Shown: positions 36,386 to 45,869 of the stretch, piece after piece
How the letters are laid out: every line of letters begins with the position of its first letter
How positions within the stretch are numbered: the first letter of the stretch is position 1
Assembly: GCA_002281735.1 (NCBI GenBank)
Contig: NCGK01000006.1
Location: forward strand, 44,334 to 108,333
Source: Gammaproteobacteria bacterium 28-57-27
GTDB lineage: Bacteria; Pseudomonadota; Gammaproteobacteria; Halothiobacillales; Halothiobacillaceae
DNA length: 64,000 nt
Reading direction: 5' to 3'
The notes under the pieces: generated by a model
What the model was told of the DNA's origin: nothing
The model's database searches: none
What the model saw: only the letters and a program-made list of their open reading frames with translations
Program-made: the position numbers and the translations under genes

Positions 36386-37168
36386 ATGAATATGACGGCA
36401 CTCAACGTCTTCGAACACCCCCTCAATGAGCGTATGCGCGCATTTTTTCGCGTCAGCGAGCTATTTCATCGTGCGCAGCATTTCCTTTCGGCGGCCACTG
36501 AGTACGATGCTCAAGCCGCCGTTTTGACGCTATTGGAATTAAGCGAAGTCACAGGACGCTTTGACCTCAAGCGCGAACTGATGAAAGAACTTGAGCGTCA
36601 AAATGCTAGCTTGAGCGCCCTACAACAGGCTCCTGGCGTCGATGCGCGCAAGCTCGCTGATGTCCTGGATCAACAAAAAGCTTTGATTCACCGTCTGCAT
36701 GATATCAACGGCCCGATTGGCGCCACCATTAAAAACCACGAGTTTCTCGCCGCTATTCAGCAGCGCAGCAAGATTTCTGGCGGCCTGTGCGAATTTGATT
36801 TGCCCATGCTGCATTATTGGCTACGCTTGCCTGCCGATGTGCGCCGCGACATGCTCATCATCTGGCTGAGTCCTTTTGCGTTGGTCAACGAGGGTATTGA
36901 ACTCATCCTCGCCTTGGTGCGCGAAAGCGCTGTTCCAGTTGCACATCGAGCCGAGGGTGGCTTTTATCAACAAGCACTCGCGCCCACATCGCCCGCGCAA
37001 ATGTTGCGTGTCATCCTCCCCGAAGATGTGAGCTATTTCCCTGAAGTTAGCGCCGGAAAGCAGCGTTTCTCTATTCGCTTCCTTGAACTTGAGCTCGATT
37101 CCGACGAAGGCCGCACGCGCCAAAGCAGCGAAAATATTGACTTCAAACTTGCCAGTTGCTCCCTATGA
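36386..37168 (+). CDS. zapD: Cell division protein ZapD
   Basis: It crosslinks FtsZ filaments at the Z-ring. The protein has 260 residues with the YacF/ZapD N-terminal VFEHPLNERMRAFFRVSELF and helical core, then the beta domain (CEFDLPMLHYWLRL). It overlaps the minC start by 4 bases, so it is coupled to the Min operon; in E. coli zapD is instead beside coaE. Confidence 0.92.
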   Translation: MNMTALNVFEHPLNERMRAFFRVSELFHRAQHFLSAATEYDAQAAVLTLLELSEVTGRFDLKRELMKELERQNASLSALQQAPGVDARKLADVLDQQKALIHRLHDINGPIGATIKNHEFLAAIQQRSKISGGLCEFDLPMLHYWLRLPADVRRDMLIIWLSPFALVNEGIELILALVRESAVPVAHRAEGGFYQQALAPTSPAQMLRVILPEDVSYFPEVSAGKQRFSIRFLELELDSDEGRTRQSSENIDFKLASCSL

Positions 37169-37977
37169 ATGCCTCTTCACACTCCGTAGACGATACCGAC
37201 ACTGCCGCCAAGTCTAGTTTTCTACTCAAACGACGCGCCCACAACCTGATGATCTTTGAATTGCACAACCCCAATATCGTGCAGCTCGCTTTACGCCTGA
37301 AAGATCACATGTCGCAAGCGCCGAATTTGTTCAAAAACACGCCCACAGTGCTTGATCTTGCACCGCTCGAAGACGGCTTCAAAGTCATCGACTTTCCTGC
37401 CCTGACCAGCCTTTTGGACAACCACGGCCTCACCATTGTCGGTATTAGCGGGGGCACTGACGCCCAGCGTATCGCTGCCGCACGCGCCCGACTTGCGCTT
37501 TTCTCTTCAGCAGGCCATGCACCGCCCACCGAGCCACAGGCCAACCCCGCACAAGCCGAAGCACCCGCCGCCACGCCTGAAGTCAGTCCAAACGAAAAAC
37601 CCATCGAAGTCGCCCCCGCGTGCGCCAGCAATATCGCCGACGATACCGCCAGCAACATAGTATTACGCCAAACAGTGCGTGCTGGGCAGCAAGTGTACGC
37701 ACGTGGCGGCGATTTAATCGTTGAAGCCTCGGTGAATGAAGGTTCGGAAGTTATCGCCGATGGCGACATTCATATTTATGGCACCCTGCGCGGGCGTGCG
37801 CTTGCCGGCGCACGTGGGCGCAAGGATGCCCGCATTTGGTGTCACAACCTTGATGCCGAACTGGTGTCGATCAATGGCATTTACCGTACCCGCGACAGCA
37901 TTGAGCCGGACTTGATCGGCAAAGCCGCTGTCATCGAAATCCAGCAGGAAAAGCTCATTATCCGCCCCCTCGGCTAG
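37165..37977 (+). CDS. minC: Septum-site inhibitor MinC
   Basis: It inhibits FtsZ polymerisation away from midcell. N-terminal MinC domain (residues 15-105), Ala/Pro linker, then the C-terminal beta-helix (GQQVYARGGDLIVEASVNEG, ADGDIHIYGTLRGRALAGARG). The length is 270 residues. ATG at 37165 overlaps zapD. Confidence 0.95.
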   Translation: MNASSHSVDDTDTAAKSSFLLKRRAHNLMIFELHNPNIVQLALRLKDHMSQAPNLFKNTPTVLDLAPLEDGFKVIDFPALTSLLDNHGLTIVGISGGTDAQRIAAARARLALFSSAGHAPPTEPQANPAQAEAPAATPEVSPNEKPIEVAPACASNIADDTASNIVLRQTVRAGQQVYARGGDLIVEASVNEGSEVIADGDIHIYGTLRGRALAGARGRKDARIWCHNLDAELVSINGIYRTRDSIEPDLIGKAAVIEIQQEKLIIRPLG

Positions 37978-38031
37978 ATTGCACCGGTAGCGTTTTTTTA
38001 TTTTTTCAACTTGCAACATGAGGATTCCAGT

Positions 38032-38844
38032 GTGTCTAAAATTCTCGTCGTAACATCCGGCAAAGGCGGCGTGGGTAAAACCACCACCAGCGCCTCAATT
38101 GCCACGGGTCTTGCCCTGCGCGGCCACAAAGTTGCCGTGATCGACTTCGATGTCGGTTTGCGCAACCTCGACCTCATCATGGGTGTCGAGCGCCGCGTGG
38201 TGTATGACTTCGTGAACGTGGTGCAGGGCGAAGCCAACTTGACACAAGCCTTGATTAAGGACAAACGCATCGAAAACCTGTTTGTGCTGGCGGCCTCGCA
38301 AACCAAGGACAAAGATGCGCTCACCGAAGAAGGCGTGAAAAAAGTGCTGGACGGGCTGAAGAGCGATGGTTTCGATTACATCGTCTGCGACTCACCCGCA
38401 GGCATCGAAAAGGGCGCGCAACTGGCGATGTACTTCGCCGATGAAGCTATCGTTGTTTCCAACCCAGAAGTATCCTCGGTGCGAGATGCCGACCGTATGC
38501 TGGGGCTGCTGGCCAGCAAATCGCATCGCGCAGTCAACAATATGCCCAGCATCAAGCAACATCTTTTGGTCACACGCTACTCACCGGCGCGCGCCGAAAT
38601 CGGTGAGATGATGAGCATTGAAGACATGATGGAGATTCTGGCCGTACCGCTACTCGGTGTGATTCCGGAATCACCCGCCGTGCTTAACGCATCCAACTCT
38701 GGACAGCCCGTGATCCTCGATCAGGAATCGGACGCGGGTCAGGCGTATGCTGATGCAATTGCCCGTTTGCTTGGCGAGGAACGCCCCTTGCGCTTCCTTA
38801 CTGTGAATAAAAAAGGCTTCTTCAGCCGTCTTTTTGGGAATTAA
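38032..38844 (+). CDS. minD: Septum-site ATPase MinD
   Basis: This membrane-cycling ATPase recruits MinC and oscillates with MinE. It has a deviant Walker A SGKGGVGKTTTSA, DFDVGLRNLDLIMG and a C-terminal amphipathic membrane-targeting helix (KGFFSRLFGN). A GTG start at 38032 with AGGA 7 bases upstream gives 270 residues, as in E. coli MinD. Confidence 0.97.
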   Translation: MSKILVVTSGKGGVGKTTTSASIATGLALRGHKVAVIDFDVGLRNLDLIMGVERRVVYDFVNVVQGEANLTQALIKDKRIENLFVLAASQTKDKDALTEEGVKKVLDGLKSDGFDYIVCDSPAGIEKGAQLAMYFADEAIVVSNPEVSSVRDADRMLGLLASKSHRAVNNMPSIKQHLLVTRYSPARAEIGEMMSIEDMMEILAVPLLGVIPESPAVLNASNSGQPVILDQESDAGQAYADAIARLLGEERPLRFLTVNKKGFFSRLFGN

Positions 38845-38847
38845 ATC

Positions 38848-39114
38848 ATGGGCTTGCTCAATTTCTTCCGTGGCAAAAAAGAAAACACCGCCAAGCTCGC
38901 CAAAGAGCGCCTGCAGATCATTATCGCGCACGAGCGCGCGCAAAATCGCCCTAGTCACGAGTTTTTGCCCAAGCTTGAAAAAGAGCTTCTGGACGTAATT
39001 CGTCGCTATGTGCAAATCGCTGACGATGCGGTCAAGGTTAAACTCGACCGTGATGGTGACGTGGATGTGCTGGAGCTGAACATTGTTCTGCCGGATCAAG
39101 TCGCCAAAGAATAA
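38848..39114 (+). CDS. minE: Division topological factor MinE
   Basis: The protein has 88 residues, stimulates MinD ATPase and drives oscillation. Family start MGLLNFFRGKK, then AKERLQIIIAHERAQ and the C-terminal dimerisation domain. Three bases after minD. Confidence 0.97.
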   Translation: MGLLNFFRGKKENTAKLAKERLQIIIAHERAQNRPSHEFLPKLEKELLDVIRRYVQIADDAVKVKLDRDGDVDVLELNIVLPDQVAKE

Positions 39115-39141
39115 TCGCTTCGACTTGACTGAAAGGCCGAT

Positions 39142-39163
39142 TTAGCCACAGAGAACACAGAGA
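39142..39163. repeat. Solo end of the TTAGCCACAGAG repeat family
   Basis: TTAGCCACAGAGAACACAGA matches the ends of the MITE-like element at 24758-25042. No partner end is found in this gap. Confidence 0.6.
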
Positions 39164-39222
39164 TTTATGAGGAGCAAGCACGCCCCTCGGTGAACGCTGT
39201 ATTCTTTAGTGGCTTACTTAAT

Positions 39223-39918
39223 TTATGGCTTGCGTGCCAAAGCCTCGCCCAATAAGCCGCCTTGTCCTTTCACAAAACCAAGATACAAAGCCGCAAACTC
39301 CGGTACCACCGATGCGTTGGCCACCGGCAACGCCAGCAAAGCGTGTCGATAAGCGTGTACGCGCGGCAAATCCTCACACGGCAATGCTGTGACTCCTGAC
39401 GATTCAAGCAGCTCAAGCCGCATAAAAATCGGCAACATGGCGCAATCCACGATACCAAAGCCCCGCGCATCCCCCGCAAAGACCTGCACAGGCTCTGGCA
39501 AAGCCTGTTCCAGCACAGATAGTGACTGACACAATGCAGCACGCGCCTGTTCAACGCTGGCAACGTCTTTCGCGGTGACCCAATTCCACATTGCGGCCAA
39601 CAAACCATCCGCCACCGCCACAAAGCCGCGCTGACGCGCACGCTCCAAAGGGTCTTGCGGCATCACGGCCAGCGTAAACGCTTCATCCAGAAACTCATTG
39701 ATGACCTGCGACTCAAACACCACAGCCACATCATGCCCAGCATCGTCCTTTACCCGCAGCAAAGGCACCTTGCCCAAGGGAGATAAACTTGCCAGCCACT
39801 CCGGCGGCTCTTTGGGGTTCAGATAGGTCACCGTATGTGGGATATTTTTAACGTGCAGCATCAGACTGACACGCTGCACAAATGGACATATCTTGAAACC
39901 AAGCAACTCAAGTTTCAT
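39223..39918 (-). CDS. Glutathione S-transferase family protein
   Basis: The protein has 231 residues with a thioredoxin-fold N-terminal domain (LLGFKICPFVQRVSLML with a CPF motif, SPLGKVPLL, FESQVINEFLDE) and an all-helical C-terminal domain. The CPxV-type Cys near the N-terminus is seen in omega/stringent-starvation-like GSTs. Substrate unknown. It is divergent from hslR with about 39 bases between starts. Confidence 0.88.
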   Translation of the reverse strand: MKLELLGFKICPFVQRVSLMLHVKNIPHTVTYLNPKEPPEWLASLSPLGKVPLLRVKDDAGHDVAVVFESQVINEFLDEAFTLAVMPQDPLERARQRGFVAVADGLLAAMWNWVTAKDVASVEQARAALCQSLSVLEQALPEPVQVFAGDARGFGIVDCAMLPIFMRLELLESSGVTALPCEDLPRVHAYRHALLALPVANASVVPEFAALYLGFVKGQGGLLGEALARKP

Positions 39919-39957
39919 CTTGTAGGCACCTCATCAAATCATGCAATGAAAGAAACC

Positions 39958-40353
39958 ATGTCAACCCACATCCCAGCTCCAAGCTGGCAACGCCTCGACA
40001 CATGGCTTTGGGCTGCGCGCTTTTACAAAACCCGCAGCCTTGCCAAAGAAGCCATTGAAGGCGGCAAAATCAAGCTCAATGACTATGCTGCCAAAGCCGC
40101 CTCACGCGTCAAGCCGGATGACACCCTGCACATCAGCCATGCCGGTGAGATGTGGTGCATTCACGTTCTCGGCTTAAACGAAAAACGCCGCCCAGCCCCC
40201 GAGGCAGAGGCACTCTACATGGAAGATGCCACAAGCAGAGCACGCCGACTGCACGAACAGGAGTTGCGCAAGCTCAACAGCATTGAAAGCAGCCACCAGC
40301 GTCCCAACAGCCACGCCCGCGAACTACTGCGCCGCTTGCGTGGAAAAACTTAA
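39958..40353 (+). CDS. hslR: Heat-shock protein Hsp15 (S4 RNA-binding)
   Basis: It rescues stalled 50S subunits carrying peptidyl-tRNA. The protein has 131 residues with an S4 domain at the N-terminus (RLDTWLWAARFYKTRSLAKE, GGKIKLND) and a basic C-terminal helix, like E. coli HslR (133). The ATG at 39958 is preferred over 39946. Its end overlaps the convergent gene by 4 bases. Confidence 0.88.
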   Translation: MSTHIPAPSWQRLDTWLWAARFYKTRSLAKEAIEGGKIKLNDYAAKAASRVKPDDTLHISHAGEMWCIHVLGLNEKRRPAPEAEALYMEDATSRARRLHEQELRKLNSIESSHQRPNSHARELLRRLRGKT

Positions 40354-41501
40354 CGATTGCGCAAATTGCGCTTCATTTCTATGACCAGGTTTGCTTCAAG
40401 ACCCTCAAGGGTTTTCAGACGAGTATCGGCCGCATTGCCCAACCACTCAATCACCTCAGCGCGCTTCTTGGCGAAATAGTCCAGAATAAAACGTTCAGAA
40501 ATCAACATATATTCAATCGCTTGCTTGGGATCAGTCTGCACAAATGGATTGCGTGCAATTTTCTTCGCGGCAGCTTCCTGTTGCTCACAAAACGCATTCA
40601 GCAAGAAGAACAGGTTAAGACGCGCCGAGCGTAGGTGATTCTGCCCAGCGTCTGAACTGCCATACAAACTGGCATCCACAATCACATCCAACCAACGAAT
40701 AAGCTGCGACTCCGCCATTACCCATTCTTCATTCATCACGCGCTGATACAAATCGCTGATTTGTTGGCGCAAAAATTCTTCTTTCTTACGCGAAGCCCAA
40801 GGAAGCAGGCGCGCCATCCAGTTACTTGGCGACTTAATCTGCGCCTCAAGATGCGCGAGCTCTTCAAACAAAGCAGCGCGCACTTTATCAGCTTCGCTAA
40901 TCTGTGTGCGCTTCTCCGCCATATCGGCAGCAGAAACCTCAAGCTGCAACACGAGGTACTCACCCAAACTTTGATCGACCTTGTTTGACACGGCACGTAT
41001 GCCATCCAGCGCTTGGCGCAAACGATCGGCAAACCCACCCGGATTCTGCAAGGTCTGTATCAAGACCACTTCGGCGCGTGCCTGACGTGCGCGTTCGGCT
41101 TGCAGTTCACGCACTTCTTCCCGCAGCGTCAACATGGATTGCGCCATCGAGTGGTGCGAAATTTTTTCATTCCGCCAGCGATCCAAGGTGGGCTTCAGAT
41201 CCTCCATGCGATGTTGCAAACGTGAAATCGCAATATCCGCCTCATAGCCGCGTGCCTTATCCATCGCCTGAAGTACGGTCGCACCCAAAACCTGATCCAT
41301 GCGTTGCGCAGCACGCAATTCCGCCTGACTGGCCGCAAAGGCCATTTTTTCCAACACAGCGCGCATTGGCGCCGGCGCATTGCGAATCAACTGCGTCGGG
41401 ATGGTTTCCGGCATGATGTCCAGCGGCAACTTGGCTATTTCAGCCGGCGAAAGCTCCCGCACCATGGCGGTAAATTCTTCAAGGTTTAAGCGTTGACTCA
41501 T
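40350..41501 (-). CDS. Coiled-coil cytoplasmic protein of unknown function
   Basis: The protein has 383 residues and is not recognised. It is nearly all helical, with heptad-like stretches at about 55-150 and 190-240 (RMEDLKPTLDRWRNEK, LREEVRELQAERARQARAE). No signal peptide or transmembrane helix. Base composition matches neighbouring core genes. It stands alone between hslR (convergent) and the hemY-like gene. Confidence 0.7.
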   Translation of the reverse strand: MSQRLNLEEFTAMVRELSPAEIAKLPLDIMPETIPTQLIRNAPAPMRAVLEKMAFAASQAELRAAQRMDQVLGATVLQAMDKARGYEADIAISRLQHRMEDLKPTLDRWRNEKISHHSMAQSMLTLREEVRELQAERARQARAEVVLIQTLQNPGGFADRLRQALDGIRAVSNKVDQSLGEYLVLQLEVSAADMAEKRTQISEADKVRAALFEELAHLEAQIKSPSNWMARLLPWASRKKEEFLRQQISDLYQRVMNEEWVMAESQLIRWLDVIVDASLYGSSDAGQNHLRSARLNLFFLLNAFCEQQEAAAKKIARNPFVQTDPKQAIEYMLISERFILDYFAKKRAEVIEWLGNAADTRLKTLEGLEANLVIEMKRNLRNR

Positions 41502-41565
41502 TGCACGGTAGCCTCAGGAAAATTAAAACTCAGTCCGACAGGTTCAGTATATGCGCGCAGAAAAA

Positions 41566-42915
41566 TTATGTTTGGGTGCTTGCAATCACCAAAGCATTGC
41601 GGATGGCATCGGATACTGACACACCATCACGCCAGTTGGCACGTGTTACCAAACCTTGAAGATGGTGCATCGCTTCATCCAAGGCCGCAATGCGTTCGAG
41701 ATGCCCCAGTTCATACTGCGGGATGGCGCGTGACCAACGTTGCACATGCGTCATCAACGGTGCCGCACGCAGCCCAAGAATCGGCTCAAGATCAGCCAAT
41801 ACTCGCGCCACAATCGCCGCATCATCCCACGCGCCGACCTCCTCATGCCGCCGCCCGCCAATAAACACCGTCAGCAGTACCTGCCCATCGGGCGCGCGTC
41901 CGGGAAACAGCGTGCTGGAAAACAGTGCGCCCAAGGTGGTCACGCGCTCCTTGGCCGGAATCAGCACACCAAAGCCATCCAGCGCATGCGCCACATCCTC
42001 GCGCCTGAAGCCCAAGGCCACCGACATCACAGGCGGGTAGGGAATCTCGCGTAGCGGCTGCACGCGCACACCTAAAAATGGCTCAAGCAGAGCAGCACAC
42101 ACCTCAGCGGGCACGGCCAACACCACCTTCTGCGCTACAAACGCCCCTTGCGAAGTATTCACCTGCCAGCCGTCATGCGTGTGCTGCAAGCCCTGCACGC
42201 GTGTATCCAGATGCAGCGCATCACCCAAGCGCGCCGCCAGCGCATCAATCAACTGCCCCAAGCCGCGATCGAACGAGAACATATGCCCCACAGGCGTGGT
42301 CTGCACTTCGGCCTTGCGCGCCTTAAAGGCTTTTTTCAGCGCGCCAAGAATCAGCGAACCATGCTCGCGCTCAAGCGCATACACCTTGGCCGTGGCCGCC
42401 CGCACGGAAAGTCGCGCCGGATCACCGGCATAGACACCGGACACAAACGGATCTATCGCCCAATCGAGAAATTCCTGCCCCAAGCGGCGACGCACAAACT
42501 CGGCCACGCTTTCTTCCTGCGCCGCCCGCCCGATAAACGGCTCAGCCAACAAACGGAATTTCGCGGCAGGCGAAAACAGTGGCGTGGTCAAAAAAGCTGG
42601 CGGCGATCCGGGCAGCGGCACTGCACGACCATCGCGCACCACATAACGCCGATTAGCGGCGGGATTCGCCTCACGCAGCTCAGCGCGCAAACCCAAACCA
42701 TCAATCAAGGCGGCAATCGCTGGATCATTGTCCAGCAAGGTATTCGGCCCCGCCTCCAGCAAAAAGCCCTCGTGCGTGAGGGTTTGCACATTGCCTCCGG
42801 CTCGCCCGCTCGCTTCCAGCACCGCCACACGATGTCCCTGCTGTTGCAGGAAAAACGCCGTACTCAAGCCTGAAATGCCCGCACCAATCACCAGCGTCTG
42901 TATGTTATCAGTCAC
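41566..42915 (-). CDS. hemY: Protoporphyrinogen/coproporphyrinogen oxidase (HemY type)
   Basis: This FAD enzyme takes part in late haem synthesis. The N-terminal dinucleotide motif is LVIGAGISGLSTAFFLQQQG, followed by LEASGRAGGNVQT and EAGPNTLL; the C-terminal FAD motif HLERIAALDEAMHHL is present. GTG at 42915, preceded by GGGGA and overlapping the stop of the upstream exporter gene (GTGA), gives 449 residues. Haem supply fits a cell rich in c-type cytochromes. HemY and coproporphyrinogen oxidase activities cannot be separated by eye. Confidence 0.88.
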   Translation of the reverse strand: MTDNIQTLVIGAGISGLSTAFFLQQQGHRVAVLEASGRAGGNVQTLTHEGFLLEAGPNTLLDNDPAIAALIDGLGLRAELREANPAANRRYVVRDGRAVPLPGSPPAFLTTPLFSPAAKFRLLAEPFIGRAAQEESVAEFVRRRLGQEFLDWAIDPFVSGVYAGDPARLSVRAATAKVYALEREHGSLILGALKKAFKARKAEVQTTPVGHMFSFDRGLGQLIDALAARLGDALHLDTRVQGLQHTHDGWQVNTSQGAFVAQKVVLAVPAEVCAALLEPFLGVRVQPLREIPYPPVMSVALGFRREDVAHALDGFGVLIPAKERVTTLGALFSSTLFPGRAPDGQVLLTVFIGGRRHEEVGAWDDAAIVARVLADLEPILGLRAAPLMTHVQRWSRAIPQYELGHLERIAALDEAMHHLQGLVTRANWRDGVSVSDAIRNALVIASTQT

Positions 42916-43832
42916 ATTGAGTCCCCTATTGCCCCAAACTTGCGCCTGAACAGCATCGCTCCCCACTGCGCCCAAGCCAAACCGCCCAACACCAGCAGCG
43001 TGCCCAACATGGCCGTCTGCGACAAAACTTCGCCCTCAAACCACCAACCCAACCACAACGCCAATACCGGCGCGAGCAAAGTGACCAAGCCCATCAGCGA
43101 CGCAGGCAAATGCCGCAAGGCAAAGAAAAACAGCATAAAGCCGAACACTGAACCAAACACCGCCAGATACACAATCGCACCCCAGGCGCGCTCACTCACA
43201 TCATTGGGCCAAAGCTCAGGCGCAAACACCAACCAGACCACAAGATACAGCACTGCCGACACCCACAGCGCGCCGACGCTGGTGACACTTCCCGAAATCG
43301 GCGCATTGATTTTTTTCACCAGCACCGTGCTCAGCGCATGAATAAATGCGCTGCACAGCATCACCATCACCGCCCAAGCACCGACGCCCTCCAGGCTGAT
43401 CTGTTCATGAAAAATCAGCCCCAGCCCGGCAAACGCCAACAGCAAGCCACCTAGCCAGTAAGCATTAAGCGTGCGCTCACCCAAAACCCAAGCCGCCAAC
43501 AGGCTGGTAAACAGCGGGGCGGTGCCGAATAGCACCGACACCATGCCACTGGCCAAATGCTGCGCCGCCCAATACGTACCGAACATGCCGCCAAAAATCG
43601 CCAGACTGCCTGCCGCATACGCCATCAGCGCACGTGGCGCAAACGAGATGCGCTGCCCCAGCAACCACAACACCGGCAAGGCCACCAGTGCCCCCAGCAC
43701 CATGCGCGCGGTCACACCAAACAGAAAACCGCCCTCCGCCCCACTCCATTGAATGCCCAGCGGCGTGGTCGCCCAAATCAGCACCACCGCTGCATAGGCA
43801 AAACCCAGGCGGGCATGAGTTGGTGACGTCAC
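42912..43832 (-). CDS. EamA/DMT-superfamily transporter
   Basis: The protein has 306 residues and ten hydrophobic helices in two EamA repeats (AVVLIWATTPLGIQWS in the first, ALRHLPASLMGLVTLLAPV in the second). It is probably a metabolite exporter; substrate unknown. It overlaps the hemY-like gene by 4 bases. Confidence 0.88.
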   Translation of the reverse strand: MTSPTHARLGFAYAAVVLIWATTPLGIQWSGAEGGFLFGVTARMVLGALVALPVLWLLGQRISFAPRALMAYAAGSLAIFGGMFGTYWAAQHLASGMVSVLFGTAPLFTSLLAAWVLGERTLNAYWLGGLLLAFAGLGLIFHEQISLEGVGAWAVMVMLCSAFIHALSTVLVKKINAPISGSVTSVGALWVSAVLYLVVWLVFAPELWPNDVSERAWGAIVYLAVFGSVFGFMLFFFALRHLPASLMGLVTLLAPVLALWLGWWFEGEVLSQTAMLGTLLVLGGLAWAQWGAMLFRRKFGAIGDSM

Positions 43833-43848
43833 GACGTGAACAACCCGT

Positions 43849-45213
43849 TCAGGCGATCCACAACGACTTCACATTGGTAAACGCTTTCAAGCCATGTACA
43901 CCGAGCTCACGTCCCAAGCCCGACACCTTGCAGCCACCAAAGGGCAGGCGTGGATCCGACTTCACCATGCCATTCACAAAGGCTGCGCCACACTCCAAGG
44001 CACGTGCCAGCGCCTCACCGCGCACCACATCGCGCGTCCACACACTGCCACCAAGCCCAAAGCGGCTGCTATTCGCCAAATGCAGCGCATGGATATCATC
44101 CTGCGCTTCAATAATCGCCGCCACCGGGCCAAAAATCTCTTCATCAAACGCCGCCATACCGGGGCGCACATCGGTCAGCACACACGCCTGCATGGCGGCA
44201 AAGCTGCCGGGCATGCTCACACCGCCCTGCACCAAGCGCGCACCATCTCGCACGCTCGCCTGCACCTGCGCCAGCACCTGTTGGCGCAAGTCAGGCCGCG
44301 CCAGCGGGCCAATCTCGGTTGTTTCATCCACCGGATCACCCACGCGCAAGGCGGCCACACGCGCGGCCAAGCCTTGAGCAAACGCCTCGGTCAACGACGC
44401 ATGCACAATGAAGCGTTTGGCCGCGATACAACTTTGACCATTGTTCTGAAAACGTGAGCGCAGCGCATCGTCCAGCGCCAGCTCCAAATCAGCATCTTCC
44501 AGCACCAGAAACGCATCCGAACCGCCCAGCTCCATCACCAGCGGCTTCAAGGCCGCCCCTGCCAGAGCGGCCACCTGCCGCCCGGCACTCTCGCTTCCGG
44601 TCAGCGTGACGCCGTGTACGCGCGCATCATCAATCAAACCCGGCACCACTTCACTGCCTACCAGCAGCGTGCTAAACACACCCTCAGGCGCGCCTGCATC
44701 GCGGAACAGCGCATCCAGCGCCACAGCACATTGCGGCACATTCGACGCGTGTTTGAGTAAAAAGGTATTCCCTGCCATCACAATCGGTGCAGCCGCACGC
44801 AGCACCTGCCAGAAGGGGAAGTTCCACGGCATGATGCCTAGTACCGTGCCTAGCGGCTCATAAATCACCCGACTGGAACGTGCATCCGAGACGACAAGCT
44901 CATCTGCCAGCATCTGCGCGCCTTGCTCGGCGTAAAACTCGCACACCCAAGCGCACTTCAGCACCTCGCCACGCCCCTCGCGCATCGGTTTACCCATTTC
45001 CAACGCCATCAGACGGGCATACATCCCTTCACGTTCACGCAACAGACGCGCTACTTCGTGCAGCAACGCGGCGCGCGGTGCGAACCCCGCCTCACGCCAG
45101 ACAGGAGCCATGCGCGCATTGAGTGACAGCGCGCGCTCAACCTCCTGCGCAGTGTGCTTTGCAAGGCGTGCCAAAACTTCGCCATTAAACGGATTGATTG
45201 AAGCCAACGTCAT
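43849..45213 (-). CDS. NAD(P)-dependent aldehyde dehydrogenase (succinate-semialdehyde type)
   Basis: The protein has 454 residues. Key motifs are MPWNFPFWQV, catalytic-base ELGGSDAFLVLEDADL, nucleophile NNGQSCIAAKR and EEIFGPVAAI. The closest subgroup by pattern is succinate-semialdehyde dehydrogenase (GabD/Sad-like), but the substrate is not certain. The ATG at 45213 follows GGAGGG with 7-base spacing. Confidence 0.87.
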   Translation of the reverse strand: MTLASINPFNGEVLARLAKHTAQEVERALSLNARMAPVWREAGFAPRAALLHEVARLLREREGMYARLMALEMGKPMREGRGEVLKCAWVCEFYAEQGAQMLADELVVSDARSSRVIYEPLGTVLGIMPWNFPFWQVLRAAAPIVMAGNTFLLKHASNVPQCAVALDALFRDAGAPEGVFSTLLVGSEVVPGLIDDARVHGVTLTGSESAGRQVAALAGAALKPLVMELGGSDAFLVLEDADLELALDDALRSRFQNNGQSCIAAKRFIVHASLTEAFAQGLAARVAALRVGDPVDETTEIGPLARPDLRQQVLAQVQASVRDGARLVQGGVSMPGSFAAMQACVLTDVRPGMAAFDEEIFGPVAAIIEAQDDIHALHLANSSRFGLGGSVWTRDVVRGEALARALECGAAFVNGMVKSDPRLPFGGCKVSGLGRELGVHGLKAFTNVKSLWIA

Positions 45214-45243
45214 GATGAATCCCTCCGGCCTTGCGGCCATCCT

Positions 45244-45627
45244 TCAAGCAAAACTCAACTGAACTTCCGCTCCCGCCGCAAATGCCAACCAGCTCGCCAT
45301 GCCAGCCAACTCCACGCCTGCCACCACATCATTCTGCGTCAAACCCTGCGCCGCCAATGAAGCCGAACACGCCACCAAGCTCACACCACTCTCTATGCAC
45401 ATGGAGCGCAAGGCCAAAGGCTCGGGCATCGCACCTGGTAGCACATTGATCTCACCATGTAATTGGCCATGAATCAGCGGCTGCTCACGCAACAAATCCA
45501 AACCTGAAAACGCATAAAACAATTTGCATTCAAAACCCATCGCCGCCGCCGTCGCTGCCATCATCCACGGTGCATAAGCCGCTTCAGGTGTCGCGCGGGT
45601 AATCAACAAGGCCATGCGTTTGCTCAC
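45244..45627 (-). CDS. DsrE-family sulfurtransferase-like protein
   Basis: The protein has 127 residues and a DsrE/DsrF-like fold: RMALLITRATPEAAYAPWMMAATAAAMG, then ESGVSLVACSASLAAQG with a conserved Cys in the position used for sulfur carriage, and DVVAGVELAGMASWLAFA. GTG at 45627 with GGAGG 7 bases upstream overlaps the tusA stop (GTGA). It is third in a rhodanese-tusA-dsrE operon of the kind found in sulfur oxidisers, where these proteins hand sulfane sulfur to oxidising enzymes. Confidence 0.8.
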   Translation of the reverse strand: MSKRMALLITRATPEAAYAPWMMAATAAAMGFECKLFYAFSGLDLLREQPLIHGQLHGEINVLPGAMPEPLALRSMCIESGVSLVACSASLAAQGLTQNDVVAGVELAGMASWLAFAAGAEVQLSFA

Positions 45628-45869
45628 GTCGCGTCCTCCCTCTTTTTCAGATACAGCACACACAGGCCTTCCGAAACTTCGGCCTGCAATAAAACATGCC
45701 CCGTAGCCTCAGCGTACGCCGCAAAATCACGTGGCGCAGCCGCATCCGTAGCGAGCACGCGCAACACCCGCCCCCCCGCCAGAGGAGCCAAAGCCTGCTT
45801 GGTTCTCAGCAAAGGCAGAGGGCACGGCAAGCCGCGTGAGTCCAATTCAGCATCGAAGTTCAACATCAT
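45624..45869 (-). CDS. tusA: TusA-family sulfur carrier
   Basis: The protein has 81 residues with the CPxP motif (RGLPCPLPLLRTKQAL), whose first Cys carries persulfide sulfur. It overlaps both neighbours by 4 bases. The context with rhodanese and DsrE indicates a role in dissimilatory sulfur transfer as well as, or instead of, tRNA thiolation. Confidence 0.92.
   Translation of the reverse strand: MMLNFDAELDSRGLPCPLPLLRTKQALAPLAGGRVLRVLATDAAAPRDFAAYAEATGHVLLQAEVSEGLCVLYLKKREDAT

Noticed and set aside
43634..44377. 247-codon forward frame over the DMT exporter and aldehyde dehydrogenase genes
   Set aside because: It crosses two well-supported reverse-strand genes and has no family features.
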